A stretch of 64,000 nt of DNA from Artocarpus heterophyllus (taxonomy: Eukaryota; Streptophyta; Magnoliopsida; Rosales; Moraceae): NCBI GenBank assembly GCA_025403435.1, contig CM046345.1, positions 11,226,235 through 11,290,234 on the forward strand, given 5' to 3'. Each line of letters begins with the position of its first letter. The stretch's first letter is position 1. Below are positions 24,376-38,700 of this stretch, in pieces. Both the position numbers and the translations under genes were made by a program. The notes beneath the pieces were generated by a model. It made no database searches and was not told the DNA's origin. It saw only the letters and a list, made by a program, of their open reading frames with translations.

Positions 24376-26390
24376 TGTTGGAAACAAAGTGCGCAGTGGA
24401 ATTTTTAAAAAAATTTTCATCAGAGTAATTTCCAAAACACAAGTTTGACATGTTATATGTATAAATTAAACAGATCTTACTAACCTCAGTGTGTCGAAGA
24501 ACCTCTGCAACCTGTGTAGAGAAGTAACATTCCAGAAGAGCCTCAACCAACTGGTCTTCTTTGCTATTCTCTATCCACAACCGGAGTGAGTGTGGGCTCA
24601 CATGTGCAACTCTTCCACCGGTGACTCTCCTTCCAACCAATAGAGAGAACCCAAAGCTAGTGCTCGTGATTTATGAACAAAAGCTCTCAGGGAGTTTTTC
24701 AGATGCTCACTAGAAGAGTATCACTCTTAATCTCTCAAATTGATCTGAGTAAATCATGAGACTCACTCCCTTTTTATACCTATTGGTCCTGGGGTCAGTC
24801 CATATCAGATTAGGTCTCAAAAAACTCGAAACAGAATCAAGTTCGGATCAATATCTGATAAGATCCGCGTGAAAACGCGTAATCTTATCTACCGCTGATC
24901 GGCAGGCCGAACATTCAGTTCGGCAGGCCAAACACGTCATCCGGCAAGCCAAACTCCCGAGAAAAAATCTCCGCGAATCTTTTATTTTCCACATGAGATT
25001 CTAAAGGATAAAGTCTCAGTTTTGATTCAAATAACCCAATAGAAAAGTTATCTAATCAAAACAAACTTTATCAAGATAATCTCTAAGAAAATAAATCAAT
25101 TCACAATAATTCTACAAGTTTATCTTGTTCTAATTTTGTCCAAAATTAAAACAACCGATAAACAGACAAGAATTATCTGATCGCAATAATTTAACAAGTT
25201 TATCTTGAACTAATTTCTTACAAAATTAATTCAACCGATAAACAGACATGAATTATTTGATTCTTACAAATTTTAAACCAATCTGATAAATCCGACATAA
25301 GTCACCAATTATTGGAAAAGCACGCCGTGTCGTTACAGGATTTTGTGAGCTAGCAAAGGGGACCAAAATGGACCTATAAAGTTCAAGCTCATGATAATTA
25401 TGAAACCCAATATCCCAGATATACATTTCACAATTATCAACTCCAACGCTACTCCACTAAAAGCTTGGAGCTGCACTCTCGAACTTTATAGAATTACGAA
25501 GCTCGTGTAGCTAAGTCTCCATGACATATCATAGTGTATCGTATCACTATATGATCATCCATAATCGTCTTAAGGACAAGTTCTGTCTTACCTTCCCGAT
25601 TATTTTTATCTTACGTTCCATTGTCTCACCATTAGAAAACTTACCATCCAAAGATAGTATACCATTCGGTTACACCTATGTATCCAAATGGTTGAGCGCT
25701 CTAGTTTTTCAATTACAGGACAATGTATATAAGAGGATATCATTACTCCTAAAGAGGAGCTATGGATTCCATATCTATGAATAATAAGTCTACGTTATCA
25801 AGAGTCATGCCTCCAACGTACCAGCATGCATACCACTATAGAGATGTGGGAGTCACCCATTGGTACATCAAAAGACACAAGTCGAGACAACGGGCCCACT
25901 ATTCATCTCAGGATTAAGTACAATACAAATGACTGTCTAAAGTGAATCGATTTGCCAAGACAGAATTATTAATCCAAATCAATTCACTTTATGTCCCGAT
26001 CCAACACATTGTCACCTATGATAACGTGCCATGTTTCTATTCACAGAGTCCAACTCCGATGATCAAGACAAACCATCTCCCAGTAGGGATATAGACAACA
26101 TAACAATCTTTACATGAATAAAGCGCCCAAATTTATTCCCTCGATTGCGGATCATATGTTTTAGAACATCACCTTAAGAATCGTGTCTACCGCATAATCA
26201 TCCCATCATATGCCCAATTCTTAAGGTTTAGACTGACAGTCTCAGACTACTGTTTGCTTATCATACATTCAACAAATATGAATGTAAAGAGGACAAGAAT
26301 TGGTATATATAAATGAATAAATTCTTTATTGATAAAAATGTCTCCAAAAACGTATTACATTTTTACTCCTTAGGGCATACATGTCTAACA
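24376..26390 (-). repeat. 3' LTR of element B
   Basis: 2015 bp, TGTTGG to TCTAACA on plus. Scattered substitutions against its partner LTR show an older insertion than element C. Confidence 0.9.
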
Positions 26391-26404
26391 ATCTCCCACT
26401 TGCA

Positions 26405-29400
26405 CTAAGTGAGTAAATACGACAAATTTTGCATCCCCATAGCTTCCACATGCCTCTCAAAGACTCTCCCAGTAAGTGTCTTCGTAAATGGATCAGCTAA
26501 ATTGTCCTCTGATGCGATCTTGCACACCGTGACATGCCCGCCCTCAACGAAGTCCTTTATCACATGATACTTCCGATCAATATGCTTACTCTTCTTGTGA
26601 AATCTTGGTTCCTTAGCATTAGCTACCGCCGCACTATTATCACAGTACAGTGATGCTGCCTTATCCATACTAGGAACTACCTCAAGATCCCCAAGGCACA
26701 TGCAGAGTCAGACTGCTTCTTTCGAAGCATCACTAGCTGCCACATACTCGGCCTCCATTGTTGAATCCGAAGTGCAATCTTGCTTCGCACTTCTCCAACT
26801 GATGGCACCGCCACCCAGAGTAAACACAAACCCCGAAGTCGATTTCCTAGAATCCAGACAGGATTGAAAATCCGAATCAGTGTATCCTAGAGGAGTCAAG
26901 TCCTCACCCGAATACACAAGCATATACCCTCGAGTCCTTCTCAGGTACTTGAAAATATGCTTTACCGCAACCCAATGGTTCGGTCCTGGATCCGCTTGAA
27001 ATTGACTTACAATCCCGACCGCATAGCTAATATCCGGTCGAGTGCAAAGCATGGCATACATGAGACTACCCACTGTCGAAGCATAAGGCACCTTCTTCAT
27101 GTATTCTCTTTCTTCATAAGACTTTGGAGAGTCTTTCTTAGAAAGAGTAATTCCAGACCTAGATGGTTGCCCACCTTTCTTTGAATCCTGCATTGCAAAC
27201 CTCCTGAGAATTTTATCTATGTAGCCAGCCTGAGACAAAGCTATCATTTTGTTCTTCCTATCCCGAATGATCTGGATACCGAGAACAAAATTAGCCTCAC
27301 CTAAGTCCTTCATGTCAAACTGTTTGGTCAACCATAATTTGACGGATGACAACGCACCAACGTCATTGCCAATTAGCAGAATGTCATCTACATAGAGCAG
27401 TAGAAAAACCACCTTCCCATTCTTAATGTGTTTGTAAACACATGGTTCATCCACGTTTTGTGAGAACCCATAAGTCTTGATCACTTTATCAAATCTTATG
27501 TTCCAAGAACGAGACGCCTGCTTAAGTCCATAAATAAACTTCAACAGCTTACAAACATTCCCCTCTTGACCCGCGACCTTGAACCCGTCTGGTTGTTCCA
27601 TATAAATGGACTCATCAAGATAGCCATTCAGAAAAGCCGTCTTGACATCCATCTGCCAAATCTCGTAGTCGAGAGCGGTAGCTATGGACAAGAGAATCCG
27701 GATGGACTTAAGCATGGCTACAGGCGAAAAGGTTTCCTTATAATCAATTCCTTCCTTTTGCGTATAACCCTTAGCTACCAGTCTAGCCTTAAAGGTTTCA
27801 ACCTTTCCATCCACTCCTCTTTTCCTCTTGTAGATCCACTTACACCCTATGGGTTTTACCCCTTCGGGAAGATCCACAAGCTCCCAGACCCGATTAGTCT
27901 CCATAGACTTCATCTCTATGTTCATGGCCTCTGTCCAGAGTTTTGAATCAACATCCTCCATAGCTTCTGTGTAAGTATAAGGATCCCTGTCATGTTCATC
28001 CGGTTCTGCCAAAAAGACCTCCCCATTGAACATATACCTTTCAGGTTGACGCCCTATCCTCCCACTATGCCGAAGCCCCTGAGGTTGTTGTTCAGGTTTG
28101 TTTGGTTTTTCTACACCGATCGGAATGGTTTCGTTCGGAACCTCCGGAGTGAACGAATCACCCCTTAACTCCTCAAGCACCACTTTGCTTCGAGGTTTAA
28201 AGTCGTCCATGTAACTCTCCTCAAGGAAAGTTGCATTAGTTGAAACCACGACTTTATTTTCCTTAGGGTTATAAAAATAACCCCTTTTAGTCCCTTTTAG
28301 ATATCCTATAAACACGCAAACTTCCGAACGTACTTCCAACTTATTCAGATCCTTAAACAGGACATGAGCTGGACATCCCCATATGCGAATATGGTTTAAG
28401 GATGTCTTCCGTCTTGTCCACAACTCGTGAGGAGTTTTAGGGACCGATTTTGAAGGCACATTGTTCAAAAGATAACATGCGGTTTGTAGTGCATATCCCC
28501 AAAAGGATAAAGGCAATGATGAATAACTCATCATGGACCGAATCATATCCAACAAAGTCCTATTCCTTCTCTCCGCTACGCCATTCTGCTGCGGAGTGCC
28601 CGGCGCAGTCAAATGGGATAAAATTCCATTCTCTAACAAGTGTCCTAAGAACTCATCAGAAAGGTATTCCCCACCTCGATCAGATCGAAGTGCCTTTATG
28701 GGTCTACCCAATTGCTTTTCCACTTCAGCCCGAAACTCCTTGAACTTATCATAAGTTTCGCTTTTGTGGTGCATTAGGTACACATACCCATATCTTGAGT
28801 AATCGTCAATAAAAGTGACAAAGTACTCATACCCTCCTCGTGCCCGGATGTTCATCGGTCCGCAAACATCACTATGCATAAGTTCTAGAACCCCTTCGGC
28901 CCTATTGCCCTTAGACCCGTACGATCTTTTGGTCATTTTACCCTCCAAACAAGATTCATTGAGGTATAGATTCCACCTTTAAGTGACTTAAAGGTCCATC
29001 CCTTACCAACCTTTAAATCCTATTCAGGTTAATATGGCCAAGGCGCAAATGCCAAAGATAAGTCTTATTAGAGTGAGAAGTTTTAAGCCTTTTTGAGTCA
29101 TTATCATTTATCTCAGCATTAAGCAATAAATATATCTTAGGTTTGATAAAATATAGATTATTTTGCATCCATCCAGAACAGATAAAAGATTTGTTTTTAC
29201 GAATCACCACTTTTTCATTAAAAGATACCACGTAGGAGTCTTTAAATAAAGAAGATACAGAAATTAAATTCCTTTTAAATTTAGGAACATAAAAACAATC
29301 TCGCAAAATTAAATTCCTATAATTATCAAAATAAAGATGGACATCTCTCACTGCTTCCGCTGAGACCAAGGATCCATCGCCCATCCGAAGTGTTAAGTCT

Positions 29401-30355
29401 TCACGAAGTAGACTTCTCGTTTCTTTTAATCCTTGTAGAGAAACACAAACATGATTAGTTGCACCGGAATCTATGACCTAGATGTCACTGGATTCCTCAA
29501 CCAAACAAGTTTCTAAATATAGAAGATCACACCTACCTCCCTTGGAAAGGAAGTCCTTGCAATGCTTCTTTATATGCCCGACCTTACCACAGAAGAAGCA
29601 CTTAAGCTTCTTTGGGTTCTTCTTCTTCTTCTTCTTGCTCTTGGTAGCAGGAGGAATAGAAGACTTCCCACTCTTGGCCCGTTGCTTCTTTCCATTCCTA
29701 GAGTTAGGATTGGAACCAGAAGCAGCTACCATATTGGCCTCACCACCAGCAGGAGACTCCCTGATCAGCAGTTCAAACTCCTGTAACTGTTTCATCAGTT
29801 CTGTTAAGGTCATATCCCGTCTATTGCTTAAATTAAAAGTAGCTCTAAATGGAATAAATTCCTTAGACAGAGTCTCAAAGACCATAGTCATCTGAGTTTC
29901 AGCATCGATGTCGGCTCCATTGGTTTGAGCCTCAGTGAGGTAACCCATGACCAACATCATATGCTCCTTTACAGATGTCCCCGGTCTTTGTCTACAGTTT
30001 AAGAGTTTCTGAAGCGCCCCTTGCCGCTTCGTTATAGCCTGGCCTCCGAACATATCCTCAAGATTATCCAAGATCTGCTTCGTAGTCTCATAATCCTGAT
30101 GTTGAGCCTGCAGCACGTTGTTCATGCTAGCCATAACATAGCAACGGGCCTAATCATTAGCATCTTTCCAGCGGTCGTACGCTTAGAATTGCTCATTACT
30201 GAGTCTCTCGTAGGCTCGGGAGGACAAAGAGTTGTCAGAACATATTTCAGTTTCTCAAAGGAAAGGACGATGTCCAGGTTTCGTTTCCAATCGTTATAAT
30301 TCTCACCGGTTAATTGGTTTTTGTCAAGTATCGATGATAAAGCGATTTTAGACAT
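26405..30355 (-). pseudogene. Degraded copia gag-pol (element B)
   Basis: The span runs from the Gag ATG at 30355-30353 to the TAG at 26407-26405. Stops replace Gln codons at 30185-30183 and 30152-30150. A stop replaces the Trp just before the protease motif near 29478. Frame breaks occur near 30205 (two bases lost), around 28949-29012, and near 26704 in RNase H. The stretch 26708-28948 is still open over the integrase core, RT and part of RNase H. The nonsense changes seen are C-to-T or G-to-A transitions, as expected of methylated silent DNA. Confidence 0.92.
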
Positions 30356-31325
30356 TTTCAATCTACAATAAAGAATCATATACCAAACATAAGCAAACAT
30401 ATATAATAATTTAGTAAGATAACACAATCTTGTAGAATCATACAAATGTGTTTATGTGTTAAAACCTTGAAAATATCACAACCTTACAACGATAATTCCC
30501 AACTCAGAATTCAACAAGCTCCTAGGGGAGTCATGCCAAATTCAATTAGGAACACGGATCCCCTCCTGATTAATATATGCCATCCAGGACCCGTATGATC
30601 CAGCATATACTAATAATCGTTTCTTTGGCCATTAATTTTATTAACAGAGCTCCTATGGGAGGTTAATAATAAAATTAACGTGAGTGTATAACTACCGTTT
30701 CAATATTTTATCCATGATTTATAATCACCACCTAGGGGTGTGCAACCGTAAGTCATACTAAAATACCTTATCCTTTCAGAGATCCAATCTGGTACATGAT
30801 AGAAATCCCTTCCTAGGGGTCGGGACCACCATGTTCTTCCTATGGACCAACAATGGAGGCCTTAGGTCCTCTCTTCGAAAAACTTCTCCCATTCAATCTT
30901 TTGAAGTCAAGGTTTTATTTTAAAATTATGCATGAACAATTTTAATATGAGTGGCACTCCCTATTCTATATAACATGTTATCAATATAAATGGTAAATCA
31001 TATTATAATGCAGACAAGCAAAGCAATCAAGCAAAGCTACAAGCAAAATAATAGTAACCGTAATATTATGGTTCCACCCTAGAGAATAAAAAAAACTAAG
31101 ATTACAAGAGAATAATCGAGACATTTATCGATTCTTCATCCTTGAATCCTCAAGCTGTATCCTTCTTCATGTAATATCCATCTTCAAGTCTTCAATCCCG
31201 TATGAATCGAATACTTTATATTTCCGGCCATATCCAAATTTAATGTTTCTCAGAATTGTCTCAAAAATAAAATTAAAACTGCACCGGAAAAATTGCACCT
31301 TTTTTTGGACACTCGGTAGCTCTCG

Positions 31326-31527
31326 GACGGCAGGCCGATCTGGGCCGGCCTGCCGGTCTTGCTCCATCGGCCTGCCGATCTATGCAGGTTTGGCCTGCGA
31401 ACTGAAACTTCGGCCTACCGACAGAGCACCAAATTTTCTGCCCCACTGTCGGCTTGCCAGACCATACCTCCGGTCTGTCGATCCATGATCTTCGGCCTGC
31501 CGAACTGTGACGTCCGGCATGCCGACC
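31326..31527. repeat. Palindrome cluster in the leader of element B
   Basis: The same array as in element C, with several decayed copies such as CGGTCTGTCG. The position relative to the primer site is conserved. Confidence 0.85.
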
Positions 31528-32024
31528 GAGCAGAAAACCCTTAATCCAGAAAATACAATTTTAATGCAATTCATCAATTTTATTTTCAACAATTCAAAAA
31601 CATAAAATTAGAGACTTAGGAAATACCTGGAGGCGCCATCATCAATCTTCTAGATCCGACTTCTCGATCCGTCTTCTCCGGATAATTATTTAATTACAAA
31701 ATTCTTACAAATTAAAAATTAAATAACAATTCCTAGACGGAGATGATAGTCTGCCATCTAATTACATGAAAAACCTAGATACACATTCTAACCTCTAAGG
31801 AACCACAACCGGTATTAATTAATTAATAAATAATTAAACAATGATTTAATCAACCATAATTAATTAATAAACATTCACCACATAATCCATGACAACATAT
31901 ATATTATATAGAAACCTAGAGTGCCATCTCTCTATAAAATTCAATTCAAGCATAGGAGAGATTAAGATCACAAAATTTATGCATATAACATGATCACAAA
32001 CTTGTAAATTTATGTAAAAACCTG

Positions 32025-32036
32025 GCTCTGATACCA
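32025..32036 (-). other. Primer binding site of element B
   Basis: TGGTATCAGAGC on the minus strand, two bases from the 5' LTR. Confidence 0.85.
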
Positions 32037-32038
32037 AT

Positions 32039-34055
32039 TGTTGGAAACAAAGTACGCAGCGAAATTTTTTAAAAAAAATTCATCAGAGTATTTTCTAAAA
32101 CACAAGTTTGACATATTATATGAATAAATTAAACAGATCTTACTAACCTCAGTGTGCTGAAGAACCTCTGCAACTTGTGTAGAGAAGTAACGTTCCAGAA
32201 GAGCCTCAACCAACTGGTCTTCTTTGCTATTCTCTATCCACAACCGGAGTGAGTGTGGGCTCACACGTACAGCTCTTCCACCGGTGACTCTCCTTCCAAC
32301 CAACAGAGAGAACCCAAAGCTAGTGCTCATGATTTATGAACAAAAGCTCTCAAGGAGTTTTTCAGATGCTCACTAGAAGAGTATCACTCTTAATCTCTCA
32401 AATTGATCTGAGTAAATCATGAGACTCACTCCCTTTTTATACCTATTGGTCCTGGGGTCAGTCCATATCAGATTAGGTCTCAAAAAACTCAAAACAGAAT
32501 CAAGTTCGGATCAATATCTGATAAGATCCACGTGAAAATGCGTAATCTTATCTACCGTTGATCGGCAGGCCGAACAGGCCAGTTCGGCAAGCCGAACACG
32601 TCATCCGGCAGGCCGAACTCCCGAGAAAAAATCTCCACGAATCTTTTATTTTCCACCCGAGATTCTAAAGGATAAAGTCTCAATTTTGATTCAAATAACC
32701 CAATAGAGAAGTTATCTGATCAAAACAAACTTTATCAAGATAATCTCTAAGAAAATAAATCAATTCACAATAATTCTACAAGTTTATCTTGTTCTGATTT
32801 TGTCCAAAATTAAAACAACCGATAAACAGACAAGAATTATCTGATCGCAATAATTCAACAAGTTTATCTTGAACTAATGTCTCACAAAATTAATTCAACT
32901 GATAAACAGACATGAATTATTTGATTCTTACAAATTTTAAACCAATCTGATAAATCCGACATAAGTCACCAATTATTGGAAAAGCATGCCGTGTCGTTAC
33001 AGGATTTTGTGAGCTAGCAAAGGGGACCAAAATGGACCTATAAAGTTCAAGCTCATGATAATTATGAAACCCAATATCCCAGATATACATTTCACAATTA
33101 TCAACTCCAACGCTACTCCACTAAAAGCTTGGAGCTGCACTCTCGAACTTTATAGAATTACGAAGCTCGTGTAGCTAAGTCTCCATGACATATCATAGTG
33201 TATCGTATCCCCATATGATCATCCATAATCGGCTTAAGGACAAGTTCTGTCTTACCTTCCCTATTATTTTTATTTACGTTCCATTATCTCACTATTAGAA
33301 AACTTATCATCCAAAGATAATATACCATTTGGTTACACATATGTATCCAAATGGTTGGGCGCTCTAGTTTTCCAATTACAGGACAATGTATATAAGAGGA
33401 TATCATTACTCCTAAAGAGGAGTTATGGATTCCATATCTATGAATAATAAGTCTACGCTATCAAGAGTCGTGCCTCCAACGTACCGGCATGCATACCACT
33501 ATAGAGATGTGGGAGTCACCCATTGGTACATCAAAAGACACAAGTCGAGACAACAGGCCCACTATATATCTCAGGATTAAGATACAATACAAATGACTGT
33601 CTAAAATGAATCAATTTGCCAAGACAGAATTATTAATCCAAGTCAATTCACTTTATGTCCCGATCCAACACATCGTCACCTATGACAACGTGCCAATGTT
33701 TCTATTCACGGAGTCCAACTCCGATGGTCAAGACAAACCATCTCCCAGTAGGGATATAGACAACATAACAATCTTTACATGAATAAAGCGCCCAACTTTA
33801 TTCCCTCGATTGCGGATCATATGTTTTAGACCATCACCTTAAGAATCGTGTCTACCGCATAATCATCCCATCATATGCCCAATTCTTAAGGTTTAGACTG
33901 ACAGTCTTAGACTACTGTTTGCTTATCATACATTCAACAAATATGAATGTAAAGAGGACAAGATTTGGTATATATAAATAAATAAATTCTTTATTGATAA
34001 AAATGTCTCCAAAAACGTATTATATTTTTACTCCTTAGGGCATACATGTCTAATA
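32039..34055 (-). repeat. 5' LTR of element B
   Basis: 2017 bp. Its outer end reads TCTAATA on plus instead of TCTAACA, so the terminal CA/TG pair is mutated. Confidence 0.9.
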
Positions 34056-34455
34056 GGCATACCATGACCTTCGACAATCAAACACAAATCAGAAACTCAC
34101 CTCTCAAATGCGAACACAGACTCCTTTGAAACAGCTGCCGCCATCCTTGTCCAACTCTACATTTCTTAATCTCATTCCAAATTGTAAGTTTTTGTTAAAA
34201 ATTGATAAATTGTTGCTGATTTTGTTGTTCAATTAATCCAAAATTGATAAATTGTTGTTGATTTTCTTGTTTAATCCATGATTATTGTATTGTGGATTAT
34301 GGGTATGATTTATTTGTTTTATAATGGGTATGTATAATTTGTTTTACGATGGGTGAATGTTTTTGTTTTATGATTAGAGTATGGTGGATATGTATAATTT
34401 GTGAAATTAATTTTAGTTGAATTGCTATTTATTATTTCAATTTAGGACTTGCAAA
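34056..34455. other. Unassigned stretch, probably 5' part of the CACTA element
   Basis: AT-rich with short direct repeats (AAATTGATAAATTGTTG near 34200 and 34241). It lies between the copia LTR and the transposase-associated remnant. No terminus of the CACTA element is visible, so the left end was probably lost when element B arrived. Confidence 0.35.
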
Positions 34456-35009
34456 ATGGATAGGAAATAGATGTAGGATTTTTGATTATCTAGTGAATAT
34501 GTAAATGGTGTGGAAGAGTTCTTGGATTTTGCCAAAACTCATGCCAATGGTGATAAAATTTGGTGTCCTTGTGTTCAATATGGAAACCATAGATTGCATC
34601 CAATTCTTGTTGTTAGGGAACATTTGTTTTGAAATAGAATTCTAAGTAGTTATCAAATGAGCATTTTTACAACAAGTCTAATTTCAATCCAACATTAGTA
34701 AGTAAAGAAAATGAAGCTATTGTGGAGGATAATATAGATGATCATGATAATATGGTTGACATGGTCAATGATTTGGAAGAACACTTCTTACACTGTCTGG
34801 ATTTATTTGAGACAATGATGAATGATGCCAAGACACATGTGTCTAGGGGGTGTACCAATTTCACCAAATTGTCCACTTTAGTTGAAGTCATCGCAATAAT
34901 GAAGATGAGTCAAGTGCCTAGCCACATTTCACAAGATCTAAGCGGAAAGAAACACCAAAAAAAGAAAAGCTCTACAAAAGCAAAACAATCACAACTTGAG
35001 GTAAAATAA
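34456..35009 (+). pseudogene. CACTA transposase-associated domain remnant
   Basis: From the ATG at 34456 the frame encodes a MDRK...EYVNGVEEFLDFA...KIWCPC...N...H domain (Transpos_assoc type). It has four nonsense codons: two Trp-to-TAG, one Arg-to-TGA and a final TGA. The later open frame 34722-35009 has the acidic linker and the DAKT..GCTNFTKLS motif, followed by a Lys-rich tail (KKHQKKKSSTKAKQ). It is non-functional as it stands. Confidence 0.65.
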
Positions 35010-35748
35010 GAACAAGAATAACCCATTGCGAATGAGTCACTACCTGCATTTAACTTCAATTCAATACTTCTAGAATTTATGTAATTGGCTTTATACGCAC
35101 ATTTTTTCATGCGCAATGGGTTGATGATTTAGTGCTCGATACCGATAAATATCATAGGCAATGATTTGCTTATCTATGTAAGGGTATGAAGACATTTACT
35201 ACTTTATCAACTTTGATCAAATTGAGGCAAACTGTATCATGGTATACCTCAGGTAATAACTCTATCCTTAATTTGTAAATTTTAAAATGCAGGTAGAGTT
35301 GTAAGGTGCTTTCAAATAATTGACTGTATTGTTTCTTATTGTAGTTTTTTGACGAAATATTGTGAACTTCAAGACAAGGCACACAATTTTGGCTTCATAT
35401 CTTTGGCAATTATTTTAAGTGCTGCAAGAAACCTACACGGTGACTGAAAAAAATGCACCACATCACTCATTCACCTATTAGCTTAAGCACCGAGGGCAAA
35501 ATTATTCTTCGTGCCATACAATGTTGGAGAACATTGGATGTTGGCACTTATTTCGCCATGGGAGGACCAAATATATTGGTTTGATCCCCTCAGACACCCA
35601 CCACGTGATGATTTCGTATCAGTCACGAGATTGTAAGTATTAATGTTTTCTTATAAAATTAACTATTTTGAGTTTTAAATAATTGTATTGTCTATTAATT
35701 CATTTAATCACACCACATTGTTAGGGCACTTAACAATTGGAAGCTTCA

Positions 35749-38700
35749 TGTAACACCCGAGAGTTTCTAATGCATTAAAAATGCATTAAGTTAAGAATTT
35801 TATTAAGACAAAAAGTACAGTTTAAGAAAAAATACTATATAATAATATTAAAAATTATACAGTATTAGAGTAATGCAGTGTAAGAATTGGACTATTTAAG
35901 GTCGTGCAGTATAAAAATTGGACTGTTTAAGTTAAAATAGTGTAGAAAGAATACTGCTAAGTGAAAACGCAGATATAGGAAGGGTTATGTTTGGCCTCCA
36001 AAAATAAACTAGAGGCAAGTAAAATATTTTATACAGTCTAAGATATGTTTTTGCACTAATTTTACCATAATAGTATAGGAAAAATACTATGTAGTAAAAA
36101 AATTACACAGTGTAAAGTTTGGGCCCCACAAAGTGGACACCCACTTGAATCTCATTGGGCCACCAAGCCATGAAAGGTGGCTCAATCCCATGGTGACACT
36201 TGGTAACCCAAAGGGTTACTTGATAAGTGATCAAAGTGGGTAAGGAAGCATTAAATGCATGTTTAGCAAAAAAAATTCATCTCCTTCTTCTCCAAACCCC
36301 ACAGCAGCAATTGTTAGAATTCTCCAAAAAATTTCTCAACCCAATTCTTTGCCAAAATAGCCCCAATTAAGTTCAAAAGGCAAAGTTTAAAAGATTTTAA
36401 TAAGTTTTAAGGTAAAAATCTAACTTTTTTCAAGTTTTCAAGGGATTTTTCATGGGTTAAGGGAGAAGTTAACTCAAGTTATATTTGCATGAAAGTGATG
36501 CCTAGGAAGGAGTTTCAAAGAGCCTTAGAAGGCTAGAAGCTCAAAGTTTCCATTTGGTGGTAAGTTTTGATTTTTAAAGTTTTGCAATTATGTAGTTTTT
36601 AATTTGATTTTTATTCTTTCAAAGGTATGTGGGTTTCCAAGTGAAATTTGGTTAAATTTCATGGAAATATGAATTATGGTATGTTGATATTGTGAAAGTT
36701 TAAGGTTTATTGTGTAAAAAGCTAGTTTTTGCAAAAAGTGTTATTTTTTATAATTTTAGTACTAATTTTGCAAAAATGATGATTTGGCAAGAAAATGATT
36801 GAAACAAGAGTTGAAACTGCCCTTGTAAGGGTAGAGATGTTGATTAAAATTAGATTTTTACAAAAATGCCCCAAGGACTAAGTTGAAAGAAAAAGTTTCT
36901 TCTCGGTAGAAATAAAAATTGCCCAAAAATACTCATGTATAGTGAGAATTTTGGAAAAGTTACAACATAAAAGTTGTAGAACTCATCGAAACTATTAGTA
37001 TATCGTAAACAGTTCATCAAAAATCTCAATTATTTGAGAGATTTTAATTTTACAAGAATTTGTTAAAATTGGGAAAAAAATTAAAGGGAAAAAATATCAT
37101 TTTCTTAAAGGATTTTGAATATGGTACTTTGAGCAAAAATGTTCCTCATGAAAAATGGGGACTAATGGTTTAAAAAGATTATTTTTGGTTCCAAGGGCAA
37201 AAATATAAATATTTTTGTATTTCGGGTCAAAACTGTAAAATTATGTGAAAACTAGGTTTTCACTAGGGAACGTTGGTTTCCTACACTGCTGTAGGCAGGA
37301 AGTACCATAGATGTTAAGTTTTAAGGAAATTAAAGCTTAGTTAAGGAAATAATAGAAGAAAAAGACTTAAGGGCAAAATGGTCATTTTGCAAAAATGGCC
37401 AAAACGGACTCGAAATGCGCGATGTTGGGAAATGTTTCTTAGTGACAATTTTTCCATAATGGCAATTTTTCCATAATAAGTAGGTAATGAAACGTTAGAG
37501 TTAAGCAATAGGTTTTATAAAATTAAGAAATGGACGAAAAACTAGTTAGGGGTAAAATCGTCATTATTAAGGTAAATGGCTAAAACAGAGTTGAACACTC
37601 CGAATTAGCATAACGTTCTTAGATGAAAAATGTTTCGTAATATGTTAAGTAACGAAACCACCAGTAAGATAGGAAGTTTAACTAAGGGACGCTTAAGAAC
37701 AAAGGTAACCTAGTGGGTTACAAAATTAAGTGAAGAAAAGGATAAACCGATAGTATACAAGTCAAGTTAAAAGGAAAAAAGGTTAATTTTTACTTTTTAT
37801 TATCAATCAAGTGGATTGATAAAAAGAAAGTTAATTAACGAGTCGGTTGTCATATGATCAGGATATAGAAGCTAACTAATGGAAGGAAAAGGAACGAGAT
37901 AGGAATGGAAAGGAGAATATTAGAGTAAAGTCCAAGTAAGTTCAAATCTCACCTACAGCACAAATAAATGATTTTTAAATGCTAATTTATATGTTTGCAA
38001 ATGTGTTTGCAATTGTTATGCAAGTTATTTTTTTTAAAGTATGTTTGCATTTTTATATGCAAAAGATTTTAAATATCCAAAGCAAGATTTGCAACGAATT
38101 TGCAACTGTTATTTTTAAAGTCTATTTGCATATTGATATGCATAATATTTTTTAAAAGTTCAAGTTATAATTTTTAAAGTATTTAAAGTATGTTTTGCAT
38201 TTAGATAATGCATAATATTTTATAGTTTAAGTTATAAGTTTTATGATGTATTTGTTATGCAATAAGTTGCATTTGTTGTGCAATAAGTTTTAGAATAAAA
38301 GTTATGATTTGTAAAATATGATTGTGTTATATGATACATTTGTTATGCAATAAGTTGCATTTGTGATGCAATAAGTTTCAGAGTATAAATTATGATTAGG
38401 AAAATGTGTTTGCATTTTATATTGCATTTGTTATATAATATATTTTACAGTACAAGATATGATTTGCAAGTGTGTTTGCATATGATGTGATTGCATTTAA
38501 TATGCTCACTAAATTTAATAAGAATGTAACGTAAAGATAAAAAGAAAGTGTCGTACCAGCCTCCCTGTTGTGAGGTAATGAAAGTAAAGTTAAAGTTTGA
38601 CATCCTAGATGTGAGGTACATAAACTCAAAGTTCGATGGTCTAAAGTCTTCCACAAGAGAAGCATCACATGTATGATCTCATGATTAAAGATGTTGGTAC

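Larger units (their letters stand above)
24376..34055 (-). mobile_element. Ty1/copia element B, complete in outline, decayed
   Basis: About 9.7 kb with LTRs at 24376-26390 (3') and 32039-34055 (5'), a polypurine tract, a primer site and a damaged gag-pol. The left flank (CATTC) and right flank (GGCAT) are not a target duplication. The missing 120 bp of A's LTR is not found to the right of B. B therefore either inserted into A's LTR with a later deletion on the right side, or the junction formed by recombination between elements. Confidence 0.9.
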
